64,000 bases of DNA. It comes from Prosthecobacter sp. SYSU 5D2. Its GTDB lineage: Bacteria > Verrucomicrobiota > Verrucomicrobiia > Verrucomicrobiales > Verrucomicrobiaceae. The position numbers and the translations under genes are program-made. Numbering within the stretch: the first letter of the stretch is position 1; each line of letters starts with the position of its first letter. Positions 63,693 to 64,000 of this stretch are shown here, piece after piece. The notes under the pieces were generated by a model, which ran no database searches, had not been told where the DNA came from, and saw nothing but the letters and a program-made list of their open reading frames with translations. The stretch covers positions 310,001-374,000 of the forward strand of contig NZ_JBBYXL010000005.1 of NCBI RefSeq assembly GCF_039655865.1, read 5' to 3'.

Positions 63693-64000
63693 TTATTCAG
63701 TCTCGGTCAGTTCGAGCCTTGGGAACAAGGGCACGGGTGTGCCGAGCTGATGTCCGTCTTTGAGCATGCCCCACTTAAGATCGCTGAACTGGAAACCTTC
63801 CGGCATCTCCCAGCCGATCTGGGCGCGGGCCGTGGCCATGGCGGTGGGCATGACGGGATGCAAAAGCACGCTCACATGCACCCAAGCTTCCGCCAGATGA
63901 TACAGCACGCTGTCCAGGCGGGCGGCCTGCTCAGGATCTTTAGCCAGGGAGAAGGGCTTGGTGCTGTCCACATAGGCATTGGCCGCGCTGACAATTTTCC
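63693..64000 (-). CDS. metG: Methionyl-tRNA synthetase, C-terminal part
   Basis: The visible 102 residues are the 3' end of a gene that begins right of the window; the frame is open at base 64000, so the ATG at 63971 is internal. KIVSAANAYVDSTKPFSLAKDPEQ is the anticodon-binding domain helix with its conserved aromatic-Lys-Pro segment, and HLAEAWVHVSVLLHPVMPTAM continues it. The protein ends soon after PLFPRLELTETE, so there is no C-terminal tRNA-binding (EMAP-like) extension. The identity is certain enough from this region; catalytic motifs are outside the window. Confidence 0.85.
   Translation of the reverse strand, partial: KIVSAANAYVDSTKPFSLAKDPEQAARLDSVLYHLAEAWVHVSVLLHPVMPTAMATARAQIGWEMPEGFQFSDLKWGMLKDGHQLGTPVPLFPRLELTETE

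Noticed and set aside
1..64000. tRNA genes, rRNA, CRISPR arrays, insertion sequences and prophage genes
   Set aside because: I scanned for tRNA T-arm sequences, regular short direct repeats with spacers and transposase or integrase proteins and saw none.

Overview
The window looks like chromosomal DNA of a PVC-superphylum bacterium, most likely a verrucomicrobium of the Prosthecobacter/Verrucomicrobium type. The evidence is the DUF1553/DUF1501 pair at the left edge, a PVC-type membrane-bound dehydrogenase/heme-binding protein with a C-terminal CxxCH, three secreted Cys-type sulfatases, several Tat-exported oxidoreductases and isomerases, FG-GAP propeller proteins and a giant FN3/Ig-like surface protein, all in GC-rich DNA. 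The genus is inference. I see no tRNA, rRNA, CRISPR array, insertion sequence or phage gene.

Layout. 0-26 kb is dominated by exported catabolic proteins: DUF1553 (partial), DUF1501, an 890-residue secreted protein of unknown role, a GNAT enzyme, a Gfo/Idh/MocA oxidoreductase, an alpha/beta hydrolase, two sulfatases, an M14 carboxypeptidase, a sialidase-like propeller, a LamG-like protein, a 1164-residue metzincin protease with a PKD domain, an FG-GAP protein plus an iduronate-2-sulfatase-like enzyme, a TSUP permease, hicBA, an L,D-transpeptidase lipoprotein and another FG-GAP protein. 26.4-32.7 kb is one gene for a 2118-residue Ig/FN3 protein with an internal cyclophilin domain. 32.9-35.7 kb holds a soluble hybrid histidine kinase and a Tat-exported TIM-barrel protein. 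35.9-38.7 kb is a tightly overlapped cluster: ribD, HAD phosphatase, UPF0175 antitoxin, a frameshifted DUF3368 toxin, and rnhA. 39-50 kb holds a GDSL esterase/propeller fusion, the heme-binding protein, an antitoxin/PIN pair with a clear promoter, a POT transporter, a DUF1801/OmdA protein, a CehA/McbA metallohydrolase and a SurA-like isomerase. 50.8-54.1 kb is zwf and opcA with a three-gene toxin-antitoxin set lying between them on the same strand. 54.2-58.6 kb is a very large SF1 helicase with a degenerate nuclease tail. The rest is an SDR, an M29-type aminopeptidase, an HD-family protein, an acetyl-esterase-like hydrolase, an AEC transporter and the 3' end of metG.

How the genes fit together. 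The sulfatases, esterases, sialidase-like and LamG proteins, carboxypeptidase and sugar oxidoreductase/isomerase suggest a free-living degrader of sulfated or acetylated polysaccharides, organised as scattered pairs rather than one operon. Against that background the window holds four toxin-antitoxin loci in different states: hicBA and the CopG-like/PIN pair have good sigma70-type promoters placed so that their mRNAs would be leaderless; the UPF0175/DUF3368 pair has lost its toxin by a one-base shift yet keeps its stop/start overlap with rnhA; and a two-antitoxin plus ParE set is built into the zwf-opcA transcription unit. A second unexplained signal is the recurrent word GCCTAACAA / TTGTTAGGC, seen in several unrelated genes in different reading phases and on both strands.
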